Shown: positions 36,162-45,464, counted from the first letter of the stretch. The stretch: 64,000 bases of DNA from an uncultured Polaribacter sp. (GCF_947503855.1 NZ_CANNFF010000004.1:62001-126000); one strand, 5' to 3'. Translations and numbers: made by a program. The notes: generated from the sequence alone by a model not told the origin.

Positions 36162-37229
36162 ATGAGTCACAATATAAGGCCAGGTGTAGCAACAGGTAAA
36201 GAAGTGCAAGATATCTTTAACTATGCTAAACAAAAAGGATTTGCATTACCAGCAGTAAACGTAACCGGTTCTAATACAATTAATAGCGTTTTAGAAACAG
36301 CTAGAGATTTAAACGCTCCAGTAATCATTCAATTTTCTAATGGAGGTGCTCAGTTTAACGCAGGTAAAGGACTTTCTAACGATGGGCAACAGGCAGCAAT
36401 TGCTGGTGGAGTAGCAGGTGCAAAACACATTCATGAATTAGCCGTAGCTTATGGAGTGCCAGTAATTTTACATACAGACCACTGTGCAAAAAAATTATTA
36501 CCTTGGATTGATGGTTTATTAGACGCATCAGAAAAACATTTCGAAGAAACAGGAAAACCTCTCTATAGCTCACATATGATAGATTTATCTGAAGAGCCTT
36601 TAGAAGAAAATATCGAAATCTGTAAAACCTATTTATCAAGAATGAGTAAAATGGGGATGACTTTAGAGATTGAGTTAGGTATTACTGGAGGAGAAGAAGA
36701 TGGTGTAGATAATTCTGATGTAGATGTTTCTAAGCTATATACACAACCAGAAGAAGTAGCTTATGCTTACGAAGAACTATTAAAAGTATCTCCACAATTT
36801 ACTATTGCAGCAGCATTTGGTAACGTACATGGAGTTTACAAACCAGGAAACGTAAAATTAACACCAAAAATATTAAAAAATTCTCAAGAATTTATTACAA
36901 AGAAATACGGGGTTGAAGAAAATCACATTGATTTTGTATTTCATGGTGGATCTGGATCTACCCTAGAAGAAATTAGAGAATCTATTGGTTATGGTGTTAT
37001 TAAAATGAATATTGATACTGATTTACAATTTGCATTTACAGAAGGAATTCGTGATTATATGCAAGAAAAAGCAGATTATTTAGCAACACAAATTGGAAAC
37101 CCTGAAGGAGCAGATCAACCAAATAAAAAACACTACGATCCTAGAAAATGGTTACGTTTAGGAGAAGAAACTTTTAAAGCGCGTTTAAAGAAAGCTTTTG
37201 AAGACCTAAATAACGTAAATACTTTATAG
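36162..37229 (+). CDS. fbaA: Class II fructose-bisphosphate aldolase
   Basis: Cleaves fructose 1,6-bisphosphate in glycolysis and runs in reverse in gluconeogenesis. The 355-residue length is that of class IIA enzymes. Zinc ligands and catalytic residues are visible: VILHTDHCAKKLLPWID (His, catalytic Asp and His), LEIELGITGGEEDGVDN, AAFGNVHGVYKPG (His) and FVFHGGSGS (His), followed by KMNIDTDLQ. A single-gene unit with its own -7 box and a strong terminator. Confidence 0.97.
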   Translation: MSHNIRPGVATGKEVQDIFNYAKQKGFALPAVNVTGSNTINSVLETARDLNAPVIIQFSNGGAQFNAGKGLSNDGQQAAIAGGVAGAKHIHELAVAYGVPVILHTDHCAKKLLPWIDGLLDASEKHFEETGKPLYSSHMIDLSEEPLEENIEICKTYLSRMSKMGMTLEIELGITGGEEDGVDNSDVDVSKLYTQPEEVAYAYEELLKVSPQFTIAAAFGNVHGVYKPGNVKLTPKILKNSQEFITKKYGVEENHIDFVFHGGSGSTLEEIRESIGYGVIKMNIDTDLQFAFTEGIRDYMQEKADYLATQIGNPEGADQPNKKHYDPRKWLRLGEETFKARLKKAFEDLNNVNTL

Positions 37230-37250
37230 TACACACATTTTACACATTTA

Positions 37251-37287
37251 AAAAGCATTTTGATTGAAAATCAAAATGCTTTTTTTA
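37251..37287 (+). terminator. fbaA terminator
   Basis: A perfect 15-bp stem (AAAAGCATTTTGATT / AATCAAAATGCTTTT), 3-nt loop GAA, followed by T residues to 37287. Confidence 0.9.
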
Positions 37288-37363
37288 TGAACAAATAAGG
37301 AATAAAATCAATTGTGTTTTATAAAGACACGCTTTAAAAAAGTATTTTTAAAGAAAAAACTTT

Positions 37364-37371
37364 TACATTTG
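37364..37371 (+). promoter_or_regulatory. accD promoter -7 box
   Basis: TACATTTG matches TAnnTTTG, 54 bp before the accD ATG. Confidence 0.5.
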
Positions 37372-37425
37372 TAGCTCATTTATTGCTTTAAAAAAGTAAG
37401 CAAAAAATTAAAATATATACTTAAT

Positions 37426-38298
37426 ATGGCTTGGTTTAAAAGAACAGATAAAGGTATTCAAACTTCTACAGAAGATAAAAAAGATACACCCAAAGGCTTG
37501 TGGTATAAAACCCCAAGTGGTAAAATTATAGATACAGAAGAGTTAAAAAGAAACTTATATGTAAGTCCAGAAGATGGTTATCATGTAAGAATTGGTAGTA
37601 AAGAATACTTTGAATTATTTTTTGATGAGAATAAGTTTACAGAATTAAACGAAAGTTTAACCTCTAAAGATCCATTAAAATTTGAAGACACCAAAAATTA
37701 TCCAGATCGTTTAAAAGCAGCACAAGAAAAAACAAAATTAAACGATGCTGTAAGAACAGCAGTTGGTAAATCTTTAGGGAAAGATTTGGTGATTGCAGCT
37801 ATGGATTTTGCTTTTATTGGAGGTTCTATGGGTTCTGTTGTTGGAGAAAAAATAGCAAGAGCTATAGATTATGCAATCAAAAATAAAATACCATTTTTAA
37901 TGGTTTCTAAATCTGGTGGTGCAAGAATGATGGAGGCATCCTTATCTTTAATGCAGTTGGTTAAAACATCTTCTAAATTAGCGCAATTAGCAGACGTTAA
38001 AATACCTTACATATCTTTATGTACAGACCCTACAACAGGTGGTACAACAGCATCATATGCAATGTTGGGCGATATTAATATTGCAGAACCAAACGCATTA
38101 ATTGCATTTGCAGGCCCAAGAGTTGTAAGAGACACAACTGGTAAAGATCTACCAGAAGGTTTCCAAAAGTCTGAGTTTGTATTAGAACACGGATTTTTAG
38201 ATGCTATTTACGAGCGTAAAGACTTAAAAAAACAAGTAAACTTATATATAGATTTAATACAGAATCTTCCAATTAGAAAAGAGGAAGTGATATCATAA
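37426..38298 (+). CDS. accD: Acetyl-CoA carboxylase carboxyltransferase, beta subunit (no zinc ribbon)
   Basis: Transfers the carboxyl group from biotin to acetyl-CoA in fatty acid synthesis, with AccA. The 290 residues show the crotonase-fold carboxyltransferase core: [50 protein letters not shown] and IAFAGPRVV. The N-terminus aligns with E. coli AccD, but all four zinc cysteines are replaced: [17 protein letters not shown] in place of the first CxxC, and [13 protein letters not shown] in place of the second. The fold of that domain must be stable without zinc. The rest is intact, so activity is expected. Confidence 0.95.
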   Translation: MAWFKRTDKGIQTSTEDKKDTPKGLWYKTPSGKIIDTEELKRNLYVSPEDGYHVRIGSKEYFELFFDENKFTELNESLTSKDPLKFEDTKNYPDRLKAAQEKTKLNDAVRTAVGKSLGKDLVIAAMDFAFIGGSMGSVVGEKIARAIDYAIKNKIPFLMVSKSGGARMMEASLSLMQLVKTSSKLAQLADVKIPYISLCTDPTTGGTTASYAMLGDINIAEPNALIAFAGPRVVRDTTGKDLPEGFQKSEFVLEHGFLDAIYERKDLKKQVNLYIDLIQNLPIRKEEVIS

Positions 38299-38301
38299 AA
38301 T

Positions 38302-38329
38302 AAAAAAGCCAGCATAAGCTGGCTTTTTT
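38302..38329. terminator. Bidirectional terminator after accD
   Basis: A 12-bp stem (AAAAAAGCCAGC / GCTGGCTTTTTT) with a 4-nt loop between the convergent ends of accD and the small barrel gene. A- and T-runs serve both strands. Confidence 0.9.
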
Positions 38330-38336
38330 ATTTTTT

Positions 38337-38834
38337 TTAGAATCTCCAACCAACATTTAAACCTAATCTTGGAACTAAAATTGGTGAGTTAGAGCCGAAT
38401 AAATTTCTACCCAAACCAAGATAAGCATCAATAGTTAAACCACCTTCTGCAATGTATTTGCTTCCTATAGCAACTCCTAAAGCAGCATCAGTATATTTTA
38501 AATCGTAAGTGCCAGAATCGGCTATAGATTCTTTTTTACCTGTATTGACTCCCAGAAAACCTTCTCCAAAGAAATTCCATTGTGCTTCTGAGGTAAAATA
38601 ATGACGAAAATAAGGTGTCATCATTATGTTTTCATTATATCTAAATTTTGCATCTTGCTTGGTAAGGTTAAATAAAGCAGAAACTCCAAAAGAACTTACA
38701 TCATTAATATAAGTTTCATAGGAAAACTCTAAACTTCTTATACCAATAGCATCTGCAACATCTAATTTAATTTCTTGTTGTGCGTAACTAAAAGCACTTA
38801 TTAAAAATGTAGCAACTAAAATTATTTTTTTCAT
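38337..38834 (-). CDS. Small outer-membrane beta-barrel protein (DUF3575-like)
   Basis: A 165-residue protein with a signal peptide (MKKIILVATFLISAFSYAQ) and an alternating barrel pattern ending GLNVGWRF with a C-terminal Phe. It is a paralogue of the next gene upstream (38871-39437): both have a SLEFSYETYIN/SLDVSFEKLIN segment, SFGVSALFN / SFGVSLFYN, TPYFRHYF / TPYYRWFF, and GLGRNL / GVGRNL. The general pattern resembles DUF3575 proteins. Role unknown. It could be a small porin or an envelope stress protein. Confidence 0.75.
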   Translation of the reverse strand: MKKIILVATFLISAFSYAQQEIKLDVADAIGIRSLEFSYETYINDVSSFGVSALFNLTKQDAKFRYNENIMMTPYFRHYFTSEAQWNFFGEGFLGVNTGKKESIADSGTYDLKYTDAALGVAIGSKYIAEGGLTIDAYLGLGRNLFGSNSPILVPRLGLNVGWRF

Positions 38835-38870
38835 TGTTTTTAATTTATAACAAACTTACTAAATTATCTC

Positions 38871-39437
38871 TTAAAATCTATAACCTAAAGAAATGCTAAA
38901 CCTACCTACAATATTAGTATCTATAAAATCATCTCTATTTTTTTCAGAAATAAGATTTCTACCAACACCTAATAGAACTTCTGTAGTAAAACCATTTTTT
39001 GTTACAAATTTGCCACCTAAAGAAATTCCTAAAGCAAAACCAGTTTGATACTCTACTGAGCTTGAGTTATTAGTATTGTAAAAATAATCGTGTTGTGTGT
39101 TTAACATTCCAAATCCCTCAACAAAAAAACCTCTTGCGAATCTAGATTCATTAAAAAACCAACGATAATAAGGTGTTAAAGAAAATTTTCTATTAATATA
39201 AACATCAGCATTTACAATATCTGTAAAATTATAAAAAAGTGAAACTCCAAAAGAGAGATCCTTATTAATTAATTTTTCAAAAGAAACATCTAACGAATTA
39301 AATACAATTAAATTAAAAGCATTCAGCTTTAATTCATATTTCTTATTAAGATCTTGTGGATATTTTTTTTCGGTTTCCTGACCAAGAATATTTAAAGAAA
39401 TAAATACAATTGTTACAAAAAGGGCTAGTTTTTTCAT
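38871..39437 (-). CDS. Small outer-membrane beta-barrel protein, tandem paralogue
   Basis: A 188-residue relative of the preceding entry, with a signal peptide (about 1-20), FEKLINKDLSFGVSLFYN, LTPYYRWFFNESRFARGFFVEGFGM and the C-terminal GRFSISLGYRF. The two arose by tandem duplication and have diverged. It lies 58 bp downstream of the CusB-like gene on the same strand, so it may belong to the metal-efflux transcript, but this is not proved. Confidence 0.72.
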   Translation of the reverse strand: MKKLALFVTIVFISLNILGQETEKKYPQDLNKKYELKLNAFNLIVFNSLDVSFEKLINKDLSFGVSLFYNFTDIVNADVYINRKFSLTPYYRWFFNESRFARGFFVEGFGMLNTQHDYFYNTNNSSSVEYQTGFALGISLGGKFVTKNGFTTEVLLGVGRNLISEKNRDDFIDTNIVGRFSISLGYRF

Positions 39438-39495
39438 GTTTTATTTTTTTATAAAAATAACAATAATTAAAATAATATAGCCTTATTTTAAAAAA

Positions 39496-40617
39496 TTAAA
39501 TTTCACTAAACAAAGAGATCCCTTTTTTGATAAAAGACTTGTTTTTTAATACCTCTGGATTTAGAATTTCAATATAATCTTCATTTGTAGCACCAACGTC
39601 CAATAAAACTTTTTCTAAATAAAGCGTCTCAATTTTTTCTTCCTTTAAAATTAATGCAAAATAATGGGTGTCATTTTTTAAAATAGCACTTTTTGGCAAT
39701 GATAGTCTATTTTTAGAGCTTGTAATAATGTTTGCTTCTACAAACATTCCTGTAATAAATCTTACATTTTCGTCTTTTAAATGCCCGTGAACCTTTATCG
39801 TTCTGTCATTATTTATAGAAGTTCCCACTAAATGAACTTCGGCTTCATAGCTTTTTTCAGAGGCTTCAGGAACTCTAAATAGTATTTCTTGGTCTTTTTT
39901 AATGTTTAAAATATCTTTTTCAAAAACATTTAATTCTAAGTGAATATGATCTGTATTTACAATTTCTAGTAATTCTTTTGATGAAGAAACAAAAGACCCA
40001 TTACTAACATTAACCTTTGTAATATATCCATTTATAGGTGCATATAAATTAATTGTTGATGTTATTTTTCCTTGTTCTATATTATCAGGATTAATATTCA
40101 TCATTTGTAATTTTTGACGCAAACCATTGTAATTTGCCAAACTACTTTTATAGGTACTTTCTGCTTTTAAATAACTTTTTTCTGAAGTTATTTTTTCATC
40201 AAACAATGTTTTTTGTCTTGTAAACTCATTTTTTAAATAGTTTAATTGTGATGAAATTTCTAAATAATTTTGTTGAATTTCTACAATATCTGTATTGGTT
40301 AAACTTACTACAAATTGCCCTTTTTTAACTTTATCTCCAATTAATAGTGGTATTTTACTTACATAACCATCAATAAAAGTACTCACGCTAGCTCTATTTT
40401 CTGGCGGAACATCTATCATACCATTTGCTTTTACAACAGTATTAAAAGATTGTTCTGTTAATTGCCCAAACAGCATATTTTGACTCTCAAATTGTTGTTT
40501 TGTAATTTCTATTTGATTTTCGTTTGTAGAGGTTTCCTCAGTAATTTCTGTCTTTTTTTGATCATTTCCACAAGCTAAAAAAAGCATTGAAAATAAAAGA
40601 ATATATAAATTTTTCAT
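39496..40617 (-). CDS. RND efflux periplasmic adaptor (CusB/CzcB family)
   Basis: A membrane-fusion protein of 373 residues that bridges an inner-membrane RND pump to an outer-membrane channel. It has a lipoprotein signal (MLFLACGND), so it is anchored by lipid rather than a helix. The barrel-sandwich (lipoyl) halves are seen in YVSKIPLLIGDKVKKGQFVVSL and NLYAPINGYITKVNVSNGSFV, with an alpha-hairpin coiled coil between them (about 115-165), then the beta-barrel domain (GTSINNDRTIKVHGHL). It starts 2 bp after the fused CusA-TolC stop. The HME-type partner suggests metal cations as substrate. Confidence 0.9.
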   Translation of the reverse strand: MKNLYILLFSMLFLACGNDQKKTEITEETSTNENQIEITKQQFESQNMLFGQLTEQSFNTVVKANGMIDVPPENRASVSTFIDGYVSKIPLLIGDKVKKGQFVVSLTNTDIVEIQQNYLEISSQLNYLKNEFTRQKTLFDEKITSEKSYLKAESTYKSSLANYNGLRQKLQMMNINPDNIEQGKITSTINLYAPINGYITKVNVSNGSFVSSSKELLEIVNTDHIHLELNVFEKDILNIKKDQEILFRVPEASEKSYEAEVHLVGTSINNDRTIKVHGHLKDENVRFITGMFVEANIITSSKNRLSLPKSAILKNDTHYFALILKEEKIETLYLEKVLLDVGATNEDYIEILNPEVLKNKSFIKKGISLFSEI

Positions 40618-40619
40618 TT

Positions 40620-43600
40620 TTAAAAAATATTTAAAATAAGATGATTAATATTGATAACGGTTTGATTGTATGCATTTAAATTGTTGAGGTAAGACAACTC
40701 AATGTCTTTTGCAGTTTCCAAACTTTGAATGTATTGAAAAAAGTCGATTTCACCTTCTTTAAACGTTCTGTTTACAGTTTTTAAAATTTCGTTTTTTAGG
40801 TTTTTTCCTTGTGTTTCGTAATAATTTACAGCTTCTTCATATTGCTTGAGTGTTGCTAAAAGAGAATTGTATTGACCTTCTAGTTTTACTTTGTAATTTT
40901 GTTGCTGCTCAGAAACAACTTCTCTCGCTATTTTTGAAGCTTTAATCTTTGAAGCATTTCCAGAAAATAACAAAGGAATTTTCAATCCAATTTGATATCC
41001 TCTTAAAGTGGTATTTAATTGATTGTTGGTTCCTTGAAAATATTCGAGACTAATATCTGGTAACAAACTCTGTTTTTCCTTTTTATACAAGATATTTTGA
41101 TATTTTTTAGTATTCTCAAAATACTGCATCCCTAAATTATTTTCGGTAGAAATACTTTGCAATGGTAACTTTATTAGAGCTTCATCAATCGTTTCTAAAG
41201 TGTCAATTTGCACAACGCTTTTTAATTGCTCTTTAGAAAAAACAACTTCTTGTAAAGCTTGTTTGTAAAGTAGTTCTAATTGTTTTTGTTTTGATTTTGC
41301 AGTAATCATTTCTAAATAATTGGTTTCACCCAATTCGAATCTACGTTCAGATTTACTTGTAAAATCTTGATATAAACTATCTAAAAACCGATACGTTTCA
41401 GCCTTGTTTTTCGCATAACTTAATTTATAATAATTGCTGTACACAGCTTTTTGAACTTGCTGTAATTGGATGTTGTAGTTTGTTTGTTCTAAAGTAGATT
41501 TTACTTCATTTAGCTTTTTATCAGTAAAATAAACTGTTGGAAATTTAAAATCTTGTGCAATTCCGAAGACCTTTAACGGCTGGTTGTTTAGTGCAAGATT
41601 ATTCTCATCATAGCTATAGTAAATAGACGTTTTATCAAAACTAAACGCGCTTCCAACTAAAGCCTTGCTTTCATCAACCTTTAAGTTTGATGCTTTCAAA
41701 CCCGAATTATTTTTGAGCGCCAAAGCTAACGTTTCATTTAGTGTTAGTTTAGACTGTGCATTTACATTTACTATAGAAAAGAAACCGATAATGGTTACTA
41801 GAATAGTTTTGTTCATTTTAATTTCCTTTTTTTCTTCAAACCAAGCATATAAAACAGGTAGGACTACTAAGGTTAAAATAGTTGCTGTTATTAAGCCTCC
41901 AATAACAACAGTAGCTAACGGACGTTGTACTTCTGCACCCGCATTTGTAGAAATTGCCATTGGTAAAAAACCTAATGCTGCTGCTGCTGCTGTTAATAAA
42001 ACCGGTCTTAAACGTTCTGCAGTTCCGCGTTTTATTCGTTCTTCAATGTTATCCATTCCTTCTTCTTTTAGTTCTTTAAAATGCTCTATTAATACAATTC
42101 CGTTAAGTACTGCAATACCAAAAAGAGCAATAAAACCAACACCTGCAGAAATACTAAAAGGCAAATCTCTGATCCATAAAAATAAGATACCTCCAACAGC
42201 AGATAAAGGAATCGCAGAATACACCATTAAGGCTTCTTTGATAGAACCAAATGCAAAATGTAATAAGATGAAAATCAGAACTAACGCAATAGGAACCGCA
42301 ATCATTAATCTTGCTTTGGCACTTTGTAAATTTTCAAATTGACCACCATAAGTTACATTATATCCTGCTGGTAATTTTAGCTTACTTTCTAGAATGCATC
42401 TTACATCATCTACTACAGATTGTAAATCTCTGTTTCTTACGTTAATACCTACAACAATTCTACGTTTGGTATCATCTCTCGAAATTTTTGCAGGACCAGT
42501 TGTATATTTAATTTCTGCTAATTCGCTTAGCGGAATTTTGTTTCCATTTGGCGCATCAACATATAAATTTTCTAGGCTAGCCAAGTTTTTACGATTTTTT
42601 TCACCTAAACGAATTACCAAATCAAAACGTTTTTCACCTTCAAAAACATTACCAACAGTTCCGCCAGCAAATCCCATAGAAATTAATTGATTAATATCTG
42701 AAATATTTAAACCATAACGCGCAATTTTACTACGGTTATAGGTAACACTCATTTGTGGTAAGCCTTCTACTTTTTCTATAATAATGTCTGATGCACCTTC
42801 CACATTTTTTATCAATTCTTTTACTTCATTTGCTTTATTGGCTAAAACAGATAAGTTTTCTCCAAATATTTTAATGGCAACATCTGCTCTCACTCCTGTA
42901 ATTAATTCATTAAAACGCATTTCTATAGGTTGTGTAAACTCTACTTCCATTCCAGGAATAATTGCTAAGGCTTCTTTAAATTTATCTGCTAATTCGTCTT
43001 TACTTTCTGCAGAAGTCCATTCACTTTTTGGTTTTAATTTGATAATTACATCACTTTCTTCCATAGACATTGGATCTGTTGGAACTTCAGCAGCACCAAT
43101 TCTACTAACAACTTGAGCTACTTCTGGGAAGTTTTTTAATAAAATTTGTTCAATTTGTGTAGTAGTTTCTATCGTTTTACCAAGTGAAGTTCCTGTTTTT
43201 AAAACAGGTTGAATCACAAAATCGCCTTCATCTAAAGTGGGTACAAATTCACCACCCATTGTGCTAAATAACCAAATACTAGAAGCTAACAAAAACACCG
43301 CAAAACTGATGACTAATTTTTTATGAAATAACGCCCAGTGTATAACAGGTTTGTACCAAGCGTTTAATACTTTCATTAAACGAACAGAAATGTTTTTTTT
43401 GGATTGCTTTTCTGGTTTTAAAAATAGAGAAGAAACCACAGGAACATACGTTAAACAAAACAACATAGCACCTACTAAAGCAAAACTAAAAGTTAATGCC
43501 ATTGGTCTAAACATTTTTCCTTCTACACCAGTTAACGATAAAATAGGAATAAATACAATTAAGATAATCAGTTGCCCAAATATGGCAGAATTCATCATTT

Positions 43601-44858
43601 TTGAAGCACTTTTTAAAGTAATTGTATCAATTTCTTCTTGTTTTGCTTCAGGAGATAAAGATTTTAGAGTTTCACTTTTAGTAATGATTCTGTAGGCAAT
43701 AAACTCAACAATAATTACAGCACCATCAATAATAATTCCAAAATCAATAGCACCCAAACTCATTAAATTGGCATCAACCCCAAAAATATTCATTAAAGAA
43801 ATAGCAAATAATAAACTTAAGGGAATAACTGAAGCAACTACCAAACCAGAGCGTAAATTACCAAGTAATAAAACCACCACAAATATTACAATTAACGAAC
43901 CTAAAATTAGGTTTTCTGCAACTGTAAATGTTGTTTTTCCTATCAGTTCACTACGTTCTAAAAAACCATTAATGTACACGCCTTCTGGCAAAGAGCTTTG
44001 AATGGAGGCAACACGTTCTTTTACAGCATCTATAATTTCTTTAGAATTTCCGTTTTTTAGCATCATAATTTGTCCAAGAACTTTTTCTCCTTGTCCATTT
44101 CCTGTAATGGCACCAAAACGAGTAGCGCTTCCAAAACCAATTTTTGAAACGTCTTTTATATAAATTGGTGAACCTTCATTTTTTACAATGATGTTGCCAA
44201 TATCATCTAACGTTTTTACCAAGCCTTCACCACGTATAAAAAAAGTTTCGTTGGTTTTTTCTATATAACCACCTCCTGCAACACTGTTGTTTTTTTCTAA
44301 CGCGTCATATACTTCTGCGATAGAAATATCCATTGCATTTAACTTGTTTGGGTTAATAGCAACTTCATATTGTTTTAAAAAACCTCCCCAAGTATTTACT
44401 TCTACAACTCCAGGAATTCCAGAAAGTTGTCTTCTTACTATCCAGTCTTGTATAGTTCTTAAATCTGTGGGTGTGTATTGGTCTTTGTAGTCTGGTTTTA
44501 CATCTAAAATGTATTGATAAATTTCTCCTAAACCAGTTGTAATGGGGCCCATTTCTGGTGTTCCAAATCCTTGCGGAATTTTCTCGGAAGCAGATTTAAT
44601 TTTCTCTGCAATGAGTTGTCTTGGAAGATACGTTCCCATATCGTCAGTAAAAACAATGGTTACCACTGATAAACCAAATTTTGAAACGGATCTAATTTCT
44701 TCTACCCCAGGCAAATTAGCCATTTCTAATTCTATGGGATAGGTAATAAATTGTTCTACATCTTGTGTAGAAAGATTGCGTGATGTGGTAATAACTTGTA
44801 CCTGATTATTGGTAATATCTGGTACTGCACCAATAGGTATTTGGGTTAAAGAATACAT
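40620..44858 (-). CDS. CusA/CzcA heavy-metal RND pump fused to a TolC-type channel (5' end frameshifted)
   Basis: Open frame of 1412 residues. Residues 1 to about 1014 are an HME-type RND proton/metal antiporter (IPIGAVPDITNNQVQV, twelve-helix pattern, AEVPTDPMSMEESDVII, ELITGVRADVAIKIFG). Residues from about 1015 are a complete TolC-type outer-membrane factor that begins with its own signal-like segment (MNKTILVTIIGFF...NVNAQ; internal ATG at 41816) and ends with coiled-coil repeats. Such fusions are known in Bacteroidota. The frame begins at MYSLTQIPIGAV, which is inside the first transmembrane helix of normal CusA; the true N-terminus lies upstream in another frame (see 44859-44938). As read, the pump may be inactive. 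Confidence 0.88.
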   Translation of the reverse strand: MYSLTQIPIGAVPDITNNQVQVITTSRNLSTQDVEQFITYPIELEMANLPGVEEIRSVSKFGLSVVTIVFTDDMGTYLPRQLIAEKIKSASEKIPQGFGTPEMGPITTGLGEIYQYILDVKPDYKDQYTPTDLRTIQDWIVRRQLSGIPGVVEVNTWGGFLKQYEVAINPNKLNAMDISIAEVYDALEKNNSVAGGGYIEKTNETFFIRGEGLVKTLDDIGNIIVKNEGSPIYIKDVSKIGFGSATRFGAITGNGQGEKVLGQIMMLKNGNSKEIIDAVKERVASIQSSLPEGVYINGFLERSELIGKTTFTVAENLILGSLIVIFVVVLLLGNLRSGLVVASVIPLSLLFAISLMNIFGVDANLMSLGAIDFGIIIDGAVIIVEFIAYRIITKSETLKSLSPEAKQEEIDTITLKSASKMMNSAIFGQLIILIVFIPILSLTGVEGKMFRPMALTFSFALVGAMLFCLTYVPVVSSLFLKPEKQSKKNISVRLMKVLNAWYKPVIHWALFHKKLVISFAVFLLASSIWLFSTMGGEFVPTLDEGDFVIQPVLKTGTSLGKTIETTTQIEQILLKNFPEVAQVVSRIGAAEVPTDPMSMEESDVIIKLKPKSEWTSAESKDELADKFKEALAIIPGMEVEFTQPIEMRFNELITGVRADVAIKIFGENLSVLANKANEVKELIKNVEGASDIIIEKVEGLPQMSVTYNRSKIARYGLNISDINQLISMGFAGGTVGNVFEGEKRFDLVIRLGEKNRKNLASLENLYVDAPNGNKIPLSELAEIKYTTGPAKISRDDTKRRIVVGINVRNRDLQSVVDDVRCILESKLKLPAGYNVTYGGQFENLQSAKARLMIAVPIALVLIFILLHFAFGSIKEALMVYSAIPLSAVGGILFLWIRDLPFSISAGVGFIALFGIAVLNGIVLIEHFKELKEEGMDNIEERIKRGTAERLRPVLLTAAAAALGFLPMAISTNAGAEVQRPLATVVIGGLITATILTLVVLPVLYAWFEEKKEIKMNKTILVTIIGFFSIVNVNAQSKLTLNETLALALKNNSGLKASNLKVDESKALVGSAFSFDKTSIYYSYDENNLALNNQPLKVFGIAQDFKFPTVYFTDKKLNEVKSTLEQTNYNIQLQQVQKAVYSNYYKLSYAKNKAETYRFLDSLYQDFTSKSERRFELGETNYLEMITAKSKQKQLELLYKQALQEVVFSKEQLKSVVQIDTLETIDEALIKLPLQSISTENNLGMQYFENTKKYQNILYKKEKQSLLPDISLEYFQGTNNQLNTTLRGYQIGLKIPLLFSGNASKIKASKIAREVVSEQQQNYKVKLEGQYNSLLATLKQYEEAVNYYETQGKNLKNEILKTVNRTFKEGEIDFFQYIQSLETAKDIELSYLNNLNAYNQTVININHLILNIF

Positions 44859-44938
44859 ACCAAAACCTACAACTGATGCAATAAATAAAAAGATAATTAG
44901 CTTATTTTTAAGCTAAATTTTATAATGTTTTCTAACAT
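44859..44938 (-). other. Out-of-frame 5' end of cusA (one-base deletion)
   Basis: On the minus strand an ATG at 44938 starts MLENIIKFSLK, the usual CusA N-terminus, and then hits a stop. In the next frame the sequence continues KNKLIIFLFIASVVGFG and joins MYSLTQIP without interruption. One extra A in the A5 run (T5 on the plus strand, 44905-44909) would restore a normal N-terminus of 27 more residues. This is a recent frameshift, a base-calling error or a slippage site. Confidence 0.85.
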
Positions 44939-45005
44939 ATTTCATAATAAAATAATAATTAATAGATACCTGTTTGCTAGAACAGGTTTAAAAGTTACTA
45001 TAGTA

Positions 45006-45392
45006 TTATGCTAATTTGGGCGGTTGAAAAACGGATGGTTTTTCAAATAAAGAATACGATTCTTTGTAGAAATAATTTTGTTGAACTCGAACCGCTATGT
45101 TTTTTTTCAATTCAAATACAGGTGTATTTAAGGTGAAAACTGACGGTAAATGATTGTGGTTTAGAGAATCTTGTTTAAAAGGCAAGTCTTTATGCTCTTT
45201 ATGTTTTGGCGTTTTGTATTCACTATCTCCATAGTGCTCTACTAAAAAATCGACAATAGAATCTCCATATTTTTCTTGATGAAATTGAGCATGTTCTAAC
45301 AATACTGTTAACTTTGAAAATGATTCCAAATTAACGTTTAGACTCTGAAAAAGAATCAAATGAGCTAATAGTATTGATAAGAATTTTGACAT
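45006..45392 (-). CDS. Small secreted His-rich protein upstream of the metal pump
   Basis: No named family recognised. 128 residues with a short hydrophobic N-terminus (LSILLAHLILFQSLNVNL) that could act as a signal peptide. The middle contains HAQFHQEKYGD, VEHYGDSEYK and a Lys/His-rich stretch (HKEHKDLPFKQDSLNHNH) that could bind a metal. It ends SVFQPPKLA, a Pro-Pro ending reminiscent of HYC_CC_PP proteins. It is the first gene of the minus-strand cluster, 67 bp upstream of the intended cusA start, so a metal-sensing or delivery role next to the pump is likely but inferred. Confidence 0.65.
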   Translation of the reverse strand: MSKFLSILLAHLILFQSLNVNLESFSKLTVLLEHAQFHQEKYGDSIVDFLVEHYGDSEYKTPKHKEHKDLPFKQDSLNHNHLPSVFTLNTPVFELKKNIAVRVQQNYFYKESYSLFEKPSVFQPPKLA

Positions 45393-45464
45393 CTAATTGC
45401 AAAGTAATGATTTTTTTTAAAAAATGCGTGTTAAAATTGTTACCAAGAACAAAACTTTAACAAA

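Noticed and set aside
41665-44742. Several plus-strand open frames of 66-225 codons opposite the pump gene
   Set aside because: They mirror the codon structure of the intact minus-strand RND/TolC frame, have no family-like motifs and no start signals.
44968-44987. Small hairpin (ACCTGTT / AACAGGT) between the His-rich protein gene and cusA as a terminator
   Set aside because: Only 7 bp and no T-run on the minus strand; it may be regulatory, but there is no support.
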